Shown: positions 9,632 to 19,762 of the stretch, one piece after another
How the letters are laid out: every line of letters begins with the position of its first letter
How positions within the stretch are numbered: the stretch's first letter is position 1
From: Blastocatellia bacterium
GTDB taxonomy: Bacteria > Acidobacteriota > Blastocatellia > Chloracidobacteriales > JADJPF01
NCBI GenBank assembly: GCA_016713405.1
Contig: JADJPF010000001.1
Coordinates: forward strand, 620,001-684,000
Direction: 5' to 3'
DNA length: 64,000 bases
Translations under genes and position numbers: made by a program
The notes under the pieces: generated by a model
Seen by the model: only the letters and a program-made list of their open reading frames with translations
Database searches by the model: none
Told to the model about the DNA's origin: nothing

Positions 9632-11176
9632 TTACTTGTTTAGCTGAGATTTAGCTAGATTTAAGATGTCATAAGCATTTTCAAAACTAGGTAAAGCATC
9701 AGTGGCTATAAAGCGATAAATAAGCAAATTATCCCTACCAAAATCAGCATAAAGAGTTTCTGTAAAATCACTGACAGCTTCTTGAAAGTTTGGATCATCA
9801 TTGTTGAGAACAAGAGATAGTTTTAGCTTATTTTCAGATGTAAGTTCAATATAGGCTGCTTCTAATCCAGGTGTATAAGCATGTTTAATTCGCCCAGCAA
9901 TAGATTGAGCATCTTCAGAAGGAAGATTAGCAGGTAGGAATTTTGCTAAAGTACTGTGCATTGCTGTCAAAACAGTTAGTTCGTTTTCTTCAAAAGAATA
10001 ACCATCAAGTAAATGAATAATATCATTTCTTAGACCACTTCTAGCTTGGCGACCAAATGTAGTAAGAAAATTCCAGAAATAGCGAATTAAATCAGAGGCT
10101 ATTGAATAGCCATGATTAGAAAAGGCAGCATACTCTTGCAAAGGCTTAATAAAATCTCCTGTATGGAATGCAGTTATAATAGCTTTACTTGCAAAAGTAG
10201 CTTCTGTAATAGCATTAGAAACGCCTAAGGATAAAACAGGGTCAAGAAAGCGGTGTGAATCTCCAACACATAACCAGCTTTCACCTACAAAAGGCTCTAT
10301 ACGGTAAGAATAATTATTGAGCAATCTTACTGGGCCTGTCATTTGAGCCTCAGATAAACGTCTGGCAAGATCTGTACTAATATTTTTGATACCCCATTGT
10401 AAAAAGTCCTCTGCTGTTTCTCCATACTTTTGGGCAACAACTTGTGGCACAACTACACCTACACTAACTTCTGTTGGAGAAGTAGGTATAAACCATGCCC
10501 AATGATTGGGTTCAGAATAAAAAACTATATTGTTATTTCCCATTTCGCCGTCATCACGAACGGCACCTTGAAATTGAGTAAAAACTGCTAGTTGCTGCCA
10601 AAGTGTATCGACTCTTCTACGTCCAGCAATACGATTTCTAGATAAAACTGCACCATGTCCGCTAGCATCAACAATAAATTTACATCTAATATGCTCTAGT
10701 AAATCAGTGTTACTAAAAGATGGTTTATATCCAACTCCAATAACTTTATGACCATCACGGAAAATCTTTTTTACACTTCCATGACGTAAATTAAGACCTT
10801 TACTGACAGCATAATCAAGTAACAACTGGTCAAACTCAGCCCGGCGAACTTGCCAAGTAGGGGACTCTGTTGCTATAAAAACATCTGATTTATTATTAGG
10901 CCCAATAAAACTCATTCCAGACTTAACAGGAAATTGGAGTTTTTCCATTTCTTCAGTAAGACCTATTTCACGAAGAAAATTTCCTACTAACCCCGTTAAA
11001 GACTCTCCTATATGATAGCGAGGAAAAGGATGTCTTTCTAGTAATAATACGACTAGCCCTGATTCTGCTAGTTTTGCTCCCAATACAGAACCAGCCGGGC
11101 CACCGCCTATTATTATTACATCAAAGTATTCACTTTTATTAGAAGGTTTCATTACCATATTCAGTTTTAACACCAT
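9632..11176 (-). CDS. Flavin-dependent halogenase 1 (tryptophan-halogenase superfamily)
   Basis: A 514-residue soluble FAD enzyme. The N-terminal dinucleotide motif GGGPAG is at residues 24-29, IGESL follows near 57, the conserved lysine candidate is K85 in VKSGMSF, and WAWFIP (226-231) is the WxWxIP halogenase signature that blocks mono-oxygenation. GDSHRFLDPVLSLG is the second FAD-binding segment. Such enzymes use FADH2, oxygen and chloride or bromide to make HOX, which reaches the substrate through the active-site lysine. It is longer than the other two halogenases here and differs from them in its central part, so it may act on another substrate, for instance the type III PKS product. The ATG at 11176 is preceded by ATGGAGGCAG about 20 nt upstream. 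Confidence 0.88.
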   Translation of the reverse strand: MVLKLNMVMKPSNKSEYFDVIIIGGGPAGSVLGAKLAESGLVVLLLERHPFPRYHIGESLTGLVGNFLREIGLTEEMEKLQFPVKSGMSFIGPNNKSDVFIATESPTWQVRRAEFDQLLLDYAVSKGLNLRHGSVKKIFRDGHKVIGVGYKPSFSNTDLLEHIRCKFIVDASGHGAVLSRNRIAGRRRVDTLWQQLAVFTQFQGAVRDDGEMGNNNIVFYSEPNHWAWFIPTSPTEVSVGVVVPQVVAQKYGETAEDFLQWGIKNISTDLARRLSEAQMTGPVRLLNNYSYRIEPFVGESWLCVGDSHRFLDPVLSLGVSNAITEATFASKAIITAFHTGDFIKPLQEYAAFSNHGYSIASDLIRYFWNFLTTFGRQARSGLRNDIIHLLDGYSFEENELTVLTAMHSTLAKFLPANLPSEDAQSIAGRIKHAYTPGLEAAYIELTSENKLKLSLVLNNDDPNFQEAVSDFTETLYADFGRDNLLIYRFIATDALPSFENAYDILNLAKSQLNK

Positions 11177-11194
11177 TAATATTTAGTGTTAAAT

Positions 11195-11204
11195 TCTGCC
11201 TCCA
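11195..11204 (-). promoter_or_regulatory. ATGGAGGCAG leader motif before halogenase 1
   Basis: On the gene strand ATGGAGGCAG lies about 20 nt before the halogenase start. Its ATG opens a nine-codon frame (MEAEFNTKY) whose TAA overlaps the halogenase ATG (TAATG). Similar ATGGAGGC[AG]G sequences precede halogenase 2 and the first TonB receptor. It could be a coupled leader peptide or only a distant Shine-Dalgarno. Confidence 0.3.
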
Positions 11205-11350
11205 TTAAAATTGTAAAAGATCGTTGAGGGCATATACTACTTATTAAATACTTAATATAGATAAATTGAAAGCCAAAGATATTAGATATGTTAAAGTTAA
11301 TAAATATAAAGAGTTATATTTATTAGCTCAGTTATCATCTTTACTACTTT

Positions 11351-12448
11351 CTAAATATCTTTTAAGAATTTTTGTATTAAAACTAATGTTTCTTGTGTTC
11401 GTTCCACTTGTGGAAAGTGTCCACATCTAGCTAAAAACACAGCTTGAGATCCAGCAATTTTTGCAGCAGCAGCACTTACAGAAGCTTTAGAAATTAATTG
11501 GTCATCTTCTCCTGCAATTAATAAAGTTGGTACATCAATATTGTCAAAGGCTGTTTTCATTGGTATTTCTAAGTTTTGCAGAAAACTATTATAAGCAGGC
11601 TGCTTAAATGATTCTGTTAATAGCATTTGTAAGGGTGCTACTAACTTAGGGGCCTTATAATAAGTGCTATTTAAGTATTGTTCTAGGCTTTTAGAAATTT
11701 GCTTCATTTCTTGGCACCAAGCATTAGGATCTTCAACTAACCCAAAACCTAATATTATTAGGGCTTTAATCCTTTCTGGGTGTCTACGGGCTATTGCTGT
11801 ACCAATTAGTGCTGTTACTGAACTACAAACTAGCACTATTGGGTTTTGGTCAATTTTTTGCAATACCTGTATTTCTTCTTCTAAATGTTCTTCATAACTA
11901 TAAGGTTGAGAACGATAAGAAGCAGATAAACCAAAACCTACCAAATCTATTGATACTACCTCTTGTTCATTGATGAGCATACGAAGGAATTCGCCCCAGG
12001 ATGTTGAAGGATTACCTAAAGCAGGCAATAATACCCAAGTAGGTTTCTTGCCAGAAGTTCTTAGTACATGATGGTCTGCTGTTGGTAATTCAATGATGTC
12101 AGATCTAACACCATAAGAAGTTAGTACTTGTACCATAGTACCAGTATGAGCCACAGGAGTAAGTTCTTGTTCTTTTTTTTCCTGCTGTTTTTCTTTTGAT
12201 AGAACATCTAGTAGATTAGTAATAGCTTGTAAATTATCAAAATTTTCTGGCTTTACTTCTTTACTAGGAACTTGAATTCCTAGATTTTCTTCTATAAATG
12301 CTAGTAGTGATACCATAGATAAAGAATCTAATATACCCCACTCTAAAAGAGGTGTATCGACTTCTAAACCCATTTCTTCACCATCTAAAAGTTCATTAAT
12401 AATAAAATCTTTTAAATTCTGTGTAATTTCTTGTATGTTCATCTCCAT
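11351..12448 (-). CDS. Carrier protein (PCP/ACP) fused to an alpha/beta-hydrolase
   Basis: Residues 1-85 are a carrier-protein domain with the phosphopantetheine serine in GILDSLSM (S42). Its surroundings (ELLDG...TPLLEWG, KPENFDNL) look like the free-standing PCPs of pyrrole pathways. After a Lys/Glu/Gln-rich linker, residues 130-365 form an alpha/beta-hydrolase: LLPALGNPSTSW, the nucleophile elbow VCSSVTA (S210, with Cys and Thr where Gly is usual), acid candidate GEDDQL and His in ARCGHFPQVE. The fusion would carry the acyl chain and release or transfer it in cis. It is flanked by halogenases 1 and 2 in the same orientation, which fits halogenation of a carrier-bound substrate. AAGGAT lies just upstream of the ATG. 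A phosphopantetheinyl transferase gene is not visible in this window. Confidence 0.88.
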   Translation of the reverse strand: MEMNIQEITQNLKDFIINELLDGEEMGLEVDTPLLEWGILDSLSMVSLLAFIEENLGIQVPSKEVKPENFDNLQAITNLLDVLSKEKQQEKKEQELTPVAHTGTMVQVLTSYGVRSDIIELPTADHHVLRTSGKKPTWVLLPALGNPSTSWGEFLRMLINEQEVVSIDLVGFGLSASYRSQPYSYEEHLEEEIQVLQKIDQNPIVLVCSSVTALIGTAIARRHPERIKALIILGFGLVEDPNAWCQEMKQISKSLEQYLNSTYYKAPKLVAPLQMLLTESFKQPAYNSFLQNLEIPMKTAFDNIDVPTLLIAGEDDQLISKASVSAAAAKIAGSQAVFLARCGHFPQVERTQETLVLIQKFLKDI

Positions 12449-12973
12449 GGCCTATCCTTAATTGTAAATGCTTGTTTTATTAACCACATGAAAATAGTAT
12501 TCTACTATACAATGTTTTTGTTATTACTAAAAAAATGAAATTAAAGATATTATTTTATATAGTTTGTTGTTAAGAGAATGATTTATAAGACAATTTATTT
12601 ACTAAAAAGAATGAAGTTAATGAAGTTAAAGACATTATTTTTATGGGCATGTATTTTGATTTTAGTTAATTAATAAAATAAATTTTAAACATTTTACAGA
12701 AAACTAATAAAACAATATAAAATTAGTAGTTTAGTTAATTTAGGGAAATATAAACTAAACATCACTATTGTTTCATACTAGGTAGAAAATTTTTTCCAAA
12801 ACCCACTTACTAAAGTAAGTATGGATTCAATATTTTTTAAGTTTTGGTCATAAACAAAGAAAAACTATACTGAAAAATTTACCACCTTATTATGTTTAAA
12901 GAAAAGTAAAATTTATTACTAGGTTTTAGTTTCTACTTATTTATGACCAAATTTTTATTAACTTTTGACTAAA
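12449..12973. other. AT-rich intergenic region with nested inverted repeats
   Basis: No credible gene. It holds a 12-base inverted repeat (12843-12854 with 12940-12951) enclosing about 85 bases, and a smaller nested structure at 12797-12848 annotated separately as a possible terminator. The rest is low-complexity A/T. The promoter of the carrier-protein operon must lie in or near the right-hand sequence if the halogenase 2 transcript ends here. Confidence 0.5.
12797..12848 (-). terminator. Possible terminator downstream of halogenase 2
   Basis: On the minus strand CCAAAAC and GTTTTGG pair around an inner CTTACT/AGTAAG hairpin. This is followed by an A/T tract ending in TTTT, about 125 bases after the halogenase 2 stop. 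The stem is A/T-rich and the tail imperfect, so this is tentative. Confidence 0.35.
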
Positions 12974-14251
12974 TCAATCAATAGGAATATCAGTGAGATA
13001 TTGTTTAAACATATGACCTTCGGTATTTTCTATATTATTAATAAATTCTCTCATTTGTTTTAATACCAGCACTTCTCCACGGTCATAAACTTCGCCTTGT
13101 AAAAGGCGTAATACTTCAATTCTATATTCCTTTTTCTGAATAAAGTAAGTAAATAATGGTAGTACTTTGTAATAAAGACGTATAAATTCATACCATACAC
13201 CTACACCACCTCTTACTTTAGTTTCATAAGGAGCCAATATTTCTTCGCTAAAATTATTTTGTTCAAAAGCTACTTTAATGCGTTCAGCAGCATATTTAGC
13301 TGTATAGAGTGCAACACTAACACCAGAAGAGAATATTGGGTCAACAAAACGTGCTGCATCACCAATTAAAACAAAACCATTACCAACAAACTTATCCATA
13401 CAATAGCTATAATCACCTTCAGTGCTAAAATCTCTGATACGAACAGCATTTTCCATAGCTTTAGCTACATCAGGAGTAGACTTTACATGTTCATTAAACC
13501 AAGCTTCAGGATCAGATTTAGAATTCCTAAATACTTCTTTTTCAGCCACAACTCCCATAGAAGTAATTTCTTCTGTTATAGGAATTTGCCAAATCCATCC
13601 TCTTCTAACTTTATCTTGTGGCAAAAAGTAAATATGGATAAAGTCCTCTGTTTTTCCATGTCCCCGGTCAACATTCTTAAACCAAGAATGAACTGCATAT
13701 TGGTCAAATATAGGATCATTTTTTTTCCACTTTAGCTTGCTACCTAATAAAGTTCTTCGTCCACTTGCATCTACTACAACTTTGCAAGGAATAAAAACTT
13801 GCTGTCCAGCAACTTCTGCTTGTACACCTTTAACAAAATTATTTTCATCAAAAACTACATCTTTAACTCGAACTCCCTGGCATATTTTGGAACCTTTTTT
13901 TTCTGCATGTTTAAGTAATAAGAGATCTAATTTTTCACGGCTTACATGGTAGGTATAGTCTTGGTTTATTCCAGGTTGTGGAAATTCTGCAAACTCAATT
14001 GCAAATTCTTTTGCTCTCATTGGTGGATGCCATGAAGCTCCATATTTTTTTACAAATCCTTCTTCTTCCATTACTTTTAAAAAATCTAATTCTTCAAAAA
14101 CTCTAGTAGAAGAAGTTACCATTGACTCTCCTACGTGTGGACGTGGATGATTGGCTGCTTCTAAAATCACATTGTCAATACCTGCCATTGACAAAAAACA
14201 ACCCGTAGCTGAACCAGCAGGGCCACCACCAATAATTATTACATCACTCAT
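12974..14251 (-). CDS. Flavin-dependent halogenase 2 (PltA-like candidate)
   Basis: A 425-residue FAD enzyme. GGGPAG is at residues 8-13, PHVGES at 38-43, the catalytic-lysine candidate K69 in KKYGASW, and WIWQIP at 219-224, which is the WxWxIP halogenase signature. GDAARFVDPIFSSGV is the C-terminal FAD motif. It is clearly paralogous to the halogenase at 21146-22570 (shared RPHVGES, SSTRVF, DQYAVH, WIWQIP and DPIFSSGV) and more distant from halogenase 1. The length and motif set are those of halogenases that act on carrier-bound pyrrole or phenol groups, so the likely substrate is the acyl group on the carrier protein encoded next to it. A GAG sits about 10 nt before the ATG. It is the first gene of the minus arm, read away from a 1.2 kb non-coding region. 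Confidence 0.88.
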   Translation of the reverse strand: MSDVIIIGGGPAGSATGCFLSMAGIDNVILEAANHPRPHVGESMVTSSTRVFEELDFLKVMEEEGFVKKYGASWHPPMRAKEFAIEFAEFPQPGINQDYTYHVSREKLDLLLLKHAEKKGSKICQGVRVKDVVFDENNFVKGVQAEVAGQQVFIPCKVVVDASGRRTLLGSKLKWKKNDPIFDQYAVHSWFKNVDRGHGKTEDFIHIYFLPQDKVRRGWIWQIPITEEITSMGVVAEKEVFRNSKSDPEAWFNEHVKSTPDVAKAMENAVRIRDFSTEGDYSYCMDKFVGNGFVLIGDAARFVDPIFSSGVSVALYTAKYAAERIKVAFEQNNFSEEILAPYETKVRGGVGVWYEFIRLYYKVLPLFTYFIQKKEYRIEVLRLLQGEVYDRGEVLVLKQMREFINNIENTEGHMFKQYLTDIPID

Positions 14252-14638
14252 AAATTACTCAGCGTAAAACCCCATCTATTTGTATTTAGGGAGATAGGCT
14301 GCCTCCATCTTATTTAGAAAATTTTGATAAATAAAATTTAGCTAAAAAATTCTGGTAACTTTAACAAATGAATAGCGTTTAGTTACCATCTATTTTTAAG
14401 TTTAAAACTTAAACTGTAAAAAATTTCTACTTTTGTCAAAAGTAGTTAATTTAATATTTTTGATTATTTTTAACGTAATGGTTAATACTTTTAGTGAAAA
14501 GTATTAGTTTTTCAAAAAAACATATTAAAATATAAGGTTGCTCTTTTGAAGCTTTTAACCTACTTAATGAATAAAACTAATATATAGCACTAATAAAGCA
14601 ATAACATTGTTGTCCTATATTTGAGCCATAGTTTTTAA

Positions 14639-14658
14639 TTGGAGAGGAGGGATTCCAA
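14639..14658 (-). promoter_or_regulatory. Hairpin with CCCTCCT loop upstream of halogenase 2
   Basis: On the minus strand TTGGA and TCCAA enclose ATCCCTCCTC. The 13-base core TGGAATCCCTCCT also occurs at 21038-21050 upstream of halogenase 3, again in a hairpin. A longer inverted repeat, CATAGTTT (14627-14634) with AAACTATG (14665-14672), surrounds it. It lies about 390 bases from the start codon, so it would be in the leader only if transcription starts far upstream. Confidence 0.35.
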
Positions 14659-15344
14659 GTTTTGAAACTATGCTTAAATCAAGTATTGGTATTTTGATAA
14701 ACAATAAAGATTTATAAAAAGTTTTAAGAAATTTTTATTACTTTACAGGAAAAATATTTGAAAGAATTAAATAACCTGACTTTTGCAGTCAATATATCAT
14801 ATTTTTTGCTGATTAAACAATTTATTAATTTAACACCAACAATTCTTCCTCATCCAACCCATAAAGCTAAGAAAAGAGATAAAAAAGCAAAAATCAGTCA
14901 TCTCCCAGAAATAAAGAGGAACAAAATATAAAATTGAGAGAGAGCATAAAATCCTACATTATCTGAAAGAAAAAACAATCAAGTTAAAAAAAAGCTAAAA
15001 ATAGAAAGAAAAACTCACAAGATATGTAAATGGATAATAAGAGAAGTATCTGCTTAAAAGCAGGAATAAGGAAAATAAAATATTGTAAGAAAAATAAAAA
15101 AGCCAAATTAGGTGGCTAAAGGGAAAGAAAGATTGGTTGTGTTTCAATAAAGTTGCTTACTATGTTTAGTTACTTTACAAAAAAGCCAAATAAAAGCCTT
15201 ATCAACTTTTTTTGTAACACAACCAGATTTTTCAATAACTTACAAAAAGTCTCCTCTTTGTATTTCACTATTTATTTGGGTCGTGCGTAATGTTAGTAAT
15301 TAATATACCTTCGGTTTTTTTGACAAAATAATAGTAATGAAAGT

Positions 15345-15369
15345 ATTGGGAAGAAGACTATTTCCCAAT
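15345..15369 (-). terminator. Hairpin downstream of the small secreted protein gene
   Basis: ATTGGGAA and TTCCCAAT form an eight-base stem about 45 bases after the stop of the gene at 15415-15952. A U-rich stretch follows at some distance on the minus strand. A weak terminator call. Confidence 0.4.
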
Positions 15370-15414
15370 TGTTTGGCAAATTATAACTTGATAATTTTTT
15401 GTATGTATTAAATT

Positions 15415-15952
15415 CTAATCATCATCGTCGTTATTACCATTGCCAGGACAATCACAAACTGAGCCTGAAAGCATTGATGTTGCTGTTCCATTAACAAAAT
15501 CTACCATGGCATTTGCAGATAGTTCACCACAAGAGTTTTTAAAGCGTTTTGTGCCAGATACAATAGTAAGAGTGGTTTGTAGTTGAAATAAACCGGGTGT
15601 TTGTGTAGGAATAAGTGTATTGGTGTCAGTTGTATTTATACTACCAATTAATTTTCTGTTTTGATAAAAATCAAATACATGTGAAGAAAGACCTGTTACA
15701 TTGCCATTAGGTTGTGGTGTAAGAGTACCAATAGTTACAGTATATTTGACTTGATAACTGCGGCGACCAATTTGAAAGACACCTTCTCCATTTGCAGAAT
15801 TAGGACTAGTAAGAACAACTGTAGGATTGGCTGTGAGTGGATCACAGTTTTTCTTGTTATCAGCAGATGCTACTGATGTTATTGGTATATAAAAAGTAAT
15901 TGCAAAAAAACTATACAAGCTGACAAAACCAATAGTTTTTGCAGTTTTTCAT
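15415..15952 (-). CDS. Small secreted protein, paralogue of 23002-23517; start frameshifted
   Basis: The uninterrupted frame runs from 15918, but AAAGGAG stands before an ATG at 15952 (on the minus strand). A one-base shift just after that ATG restores a signal peptide (IGFVSLYSFFAITFYIPITSVASA), so I take 15952 as the start. The mature part is about 150 residues, Thr/Asn-rich and probably all-beta, ending in SVCDC and a short Gly/Asn/Asp tail. It shares FDFYQNRKLIGSI, TPGLFQLQTT, GTKRFKN and DFVNGTAT with the second secreted protein in this window. No family is recognised with confidence; an allene-oxide-cyclase/lipocalin-like barrel is a guess. It is divergent from the first TonB receptor gene, as the paralogue is from the second. 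Confidence 0.75.
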
Positions 15953-16614
15953 AAACGTATTTCTCCTTTAATCATATTTAAGGTATTGAAAACGTGATTC
16001 GTAAAAGCAGTAAAGTATATTAGCTTTATCTTAGCTACGTGTGTCAAGAAAAAATTGTATTATTTTCATGACTTTGAAAGTTAATAAAGTAAGCGTAAGA
16101 AATAAAGCTTAAGCAGGGAATAAAAATTGTAAAACGTGATCAACATTTTGGCCTTGGGAAAAAAGATTATAAGCTAAAACAAGCTATTTAGGTAGTCTTC
16201 AGGAAACAAAAAATAATATAGACAAACAAACCCTAACATGATAAAAACGGGCTATAATAAATTATGCAACAACAATCAAAACCTGCTAATCAAAAACAGA
16301 AAAGCCTGTATAAGCAGACGGTAGAATAGCTTAAAGATACGATTTTGGCGCTGATAATTAGTTGAAAGTAGCAGAGTTAATAAAACAAGTACAAACTGGT
16401 TAAAGTTGCTTAAGATTTCATGTTTTTCAAGTTTTCTTTGTTCCTTATATATTGCAAGATTCCAAAATAGTAACTTCACCAGATATTTAGCCTAACAACT
16501 AGAATATGTACTTTTTTATAACCTAATTAAATGTAATTACTAAACTTAAACTGTTAAATTAAGATTTTCAAATGGAGGCGGCATAACCTCTCAAAGTAGA
16601 AACTTTTAGTTCAC
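15953..16614. other. Divergent intergenic region before TonB receptor 1
   Basis: 660 bases without a believable gene; a 67-codon minus frame at 16276-16479 lacks any protein-like features. It should contain back-to-back promoters for the secreted protein and the receptor. ATGGAGGCGG at 16572-16581 lies about 45 bases before the receptor ATG and opens a four-codon frame (MEAA). Confidence 0.5.
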
Positions 16615-16626
16615 GTGCCGAAAATT

Positions 16627-19600
16627 ATGAAAAGTAAACACTATATTTGGTTGATAACGTTAATTGCAATCATATTAATCATTCAAGCAAAACCTGTTTT
16701 AGCCCAAGAAGGTACTGCTACAGGCAATTTAATTATTAATGTCTCAGACGAACAAGGGCAAGTTATCCAAAATGCAGTTATAGTAGCAAAAAATCCTCTC
16801 AATGGTTTTACTTACCAAACACAAATTAACCAGCAAAATTTATATAATATAAATTCTTTGCCTCCAGGAATATACCAACTAAAAGTACAAGCAGAAGGTT
16901 TTGCTACACAAATAGCTCCTATTATCATTGAGCTTGGCACAAAACAAGAAACCATCATAATCTTAAAAACTGGGAATAAAGAAGAAAAACCTATTACTAC
17001 AAAGCTCACCTTAGATAGCTATAAAAATAGAACTGAAGGTAGTGTCAATATGAGCTTAAATTTTTTTGGTAATTTGCCCATATTTAGACGTAATTTCTTA
17101 GATTTAGTGGTTCTTGCTCCTCGTGTAACACCTGATAGATATCCTATTCCACCAGTTATAGCTAATTCTCGATTATCATTTAATGGTCAATCTGCACGCT
17201 TTAATAATTTTAAGATTGATGGTTTAGAAAATAATGATAGAGCTACTGGAACCACTCGTTCTAACTTTATTCAAGGGACTATTCAAGAATTTCAGATTGT
17301 AACAAATAACTTTTCAGCCGAGCATGGACGCTCTTTAGGTGGATTTGTAAATGCAGTTACTAAAAGTGGTATTAATGAATATCATGGAGGACTATTTTCT
17401 TTTATTAGCAATGACAAGGTAAGTGCTAGGGATGCTTATGCTTTGCGTCTTTCATTTAGAGATTTTGAGCAATATCAATCAGGAGTTAATTTAACTGGGC
17501 CTCTAAAAAAAGATAAAGTATTCTTTCTAGTGTCTGCTGGTAGATTCTCTAGTAGACAAGAAAACGTTGTAAATATATCTGATGAGGATGTAGCTTCTGC
17601 TAATCGCCAAGGATTTCCATTACGCAATGGCCCAGTACCTTTCTCTATAGGTGCTACATCAGGTTTTCTAAGACTGGATACACAGATAACACCCAATAAT
17701 AAGGCATGGGCTAGATACAATGGTAATTTCTTTTATAATGGAGCATTTCAAGGATTTGGCGATATTGCTGGGGAAACAACAGGAGTTAGACAATATCTTC
17801 AAGACCAAACTATTGCTTTAAGCAATACTTATAGCCGTCCAACTAATGGATTAGTTAATGAAACACGTGTCCCTTTTAGCTCCTAGAAAGTACGACACAT
17901 TACCTATAAATGCGGTTGATAATCCACAAATAGTTGTTCAAGATATAGTTGCTGAAAACCCTAATGGACGAGTTTTAATTTATGATTTTGAAAAGACTAT
18001 TGTTTTTAATAATGATGTGCTACTACCACAACCATTTAGCAATAGACTGACAGAATTTTCCTTTCAAATAGTTAACAATACAACAATTAATGTAGGCTCT
18101 AAACAAGAAGTTAAATTTGGTATAGACTTTGCACGTTATGCCCGTAAATCACGTTTTGAACTTTTTGATAAGGGGCAAGCTATATTTACTCCTTTGAATT
18201 TTTTTGGCCCTTCAGCACCTCCTATTAATGCAAGAGAAGCTTTTGACCCTAGCTTACGTACATCTGCACAAAGGGCTTTTTTAACTAACTTAGCACGCCA
18301 ATATAGACAAACCCTTCCAGGATTTCCTCTTTTACCTCTAGCAGACCTATCTTTGCCTTTAGTTTTTAATCAAGGATTTGGTGATAAAACTGCTAAGGCT
18401 GATTTTAGACTTTTTGGGGTTTATCTCCAAGATAACATAAGAGTAAAACCTAATTTCTTACTTAAATTAGGTATTCGTTATGATAGAAATCAATTACGTG
18501 TAGCTCCTGCAAATAATGGAGAAATATCTCCACGTATTGCTTTTTCTTATAACCCAAGTAAATTTTCTAAGCTAAATATTAAGGCTGGTTATGGGTTGTT
18601 TTTTGCTACACCTATTCTAGGCCCTACTCAACCTTCTAGTTTATTAGGCACAAACAGGTTTCTACTTTACTCCATACCATTTCCTTTTTCTGTATTGCCT
18701 TTGACACTTCCAAGCCGCCATTTACCTATAACAGAAGGAACTTTTCCTCAAGATGTAACTTTTGTTCCACAGCTAACTACAACTGCTTTTTTTGATAAAA
18801 ATTTTAAGGACAGTTACTCTCAACAAGCTAACTTATCTTTTACTTATGCGGCTGATCGTAATACAGTAATTTCATTAGAATATTCTTATGTTCGTGGTTT
18901 GAGGATTTTTTATACTCGTGATATTAACCCTGTTGTAAGAAATATTCCAGGCGATGAATTAACAAGTCAAATAGTTGGACGTGTTGATCCAACTCAAGGA
19001 GAATTACTAGAAATAGAATCTGCTTTTGATAGTTACTACAGTGGTCTTACAGTTGGAGTCAATAGAAAATTTGCTAATAAATTTTCTGTTCTAGCACATT
19101 ATACTTGGTCTAAAACCATAGATAACTATACAGATTTTACGGCTGGAGCTAGAAATGACTCTATCCAAGATGGAGCAATTGAACCTAACTTAGCGGCCGA
19201 AAGAGCTTTATCTTCTCAAGATGTTCGTAGCCGTTTCTTATTCTCAGGTGTTTGGGATCTTAACTATACTAAAAATCCTATATTAACAGGATTTCAACTC
19301 TCTACTATTGTCACATTAGAATCAGGTAGACCTTACAATATAACTCGCAAAACTAGTGTTATAGTCTCACGTGGAGCTATATCTAGAACAAATTTTAGAC
19401 CTAATGGATTAAGTCGAAATCTAGGCATTACACCTGGTTTTGCTACTGTAGACTTCCGATTAACACGCAATATAAAGATAACAGAAAAAGTATCTTCTCA
19501 ATTACGTATCGATGTTTTTAACGCTTTTAATAGGGTTAACATACGTAATGTTAATAGTGAATTTCTGCCAGATGAAAATGGTGTTTTCCGTCTACCTCCT

Positions 19601-19693
19601 CAAAAAGATGGTAGATTTGTTGCTCTTCCAGAACAATTTCGAGGATCTTTTGCTCCTCGACAAGTTCAATTTGGTATAGCTATTACTTTTTAA
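16627..19693 (+). CDS. TonB-dependent receptor 1, Oar-like, frameshifted once
   Basis: Two frames (to 17886 and from 17858) join after one added base near 17868, giving about 1020 residues. I prefer the ATG at 16627 to the GTG at 16615 because it gives a standard signal peptide (YIWLITLIAIILIIQAKPVLAQ). Order: a carboxypeptidase-regulatory-like beta-sandwich (residues 30-115, LPPGIYQLKVQAEGF), a plug domain (FNNFKIDGLENND, IQEFQIVTNNFSAEHGRSLGG, NAVTKSGINEYHGG), then a long beta-barrel ending RQVQFGIAITF with terminal Phe. This is the Oar-like architecture common in Acidobacteriota. It would be an outer-membrane importer energised by TonB/ExbBD, which are not in this window. Its place inside the cluster and the divergent secreted protein suggest a ligand linked to the product. 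Confidence 0.88.
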
Positions 19694-19762
19694 TATTAGC
19701 AATACCTTTGTTTGAATTAAGAAAAGTCATCCAAAGTAAATTGCTATAAAATAAGGCCATAT

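Larger units (their letters stand above)
14252..15414. other. 1.2 kb non-coding region between the two arms of the cluster
   Basis: No convincing gene. The part next to halogenase 2 contains ATGGAGGCAG on the minus strand (14299-14308), opening a ten-codon frame (MEAAYLPKYK), and a hairpin with a CCCTCCT loop at 14639-14658. Bases 14820-15130 are unusually purine-rich on the plus strand (runs of A with AGAAAG/GAGAG), without codon structure. This is the most likely place for the control region of the minus arm. Confidence 0.5.

Noticed and set aside
16276..16479. Minus-strand frame before TonB receptor 1
   Set aside because: Low-complexity Leu/Phe/Gln composition in AT-rich intergenic DNA without a good start signal.
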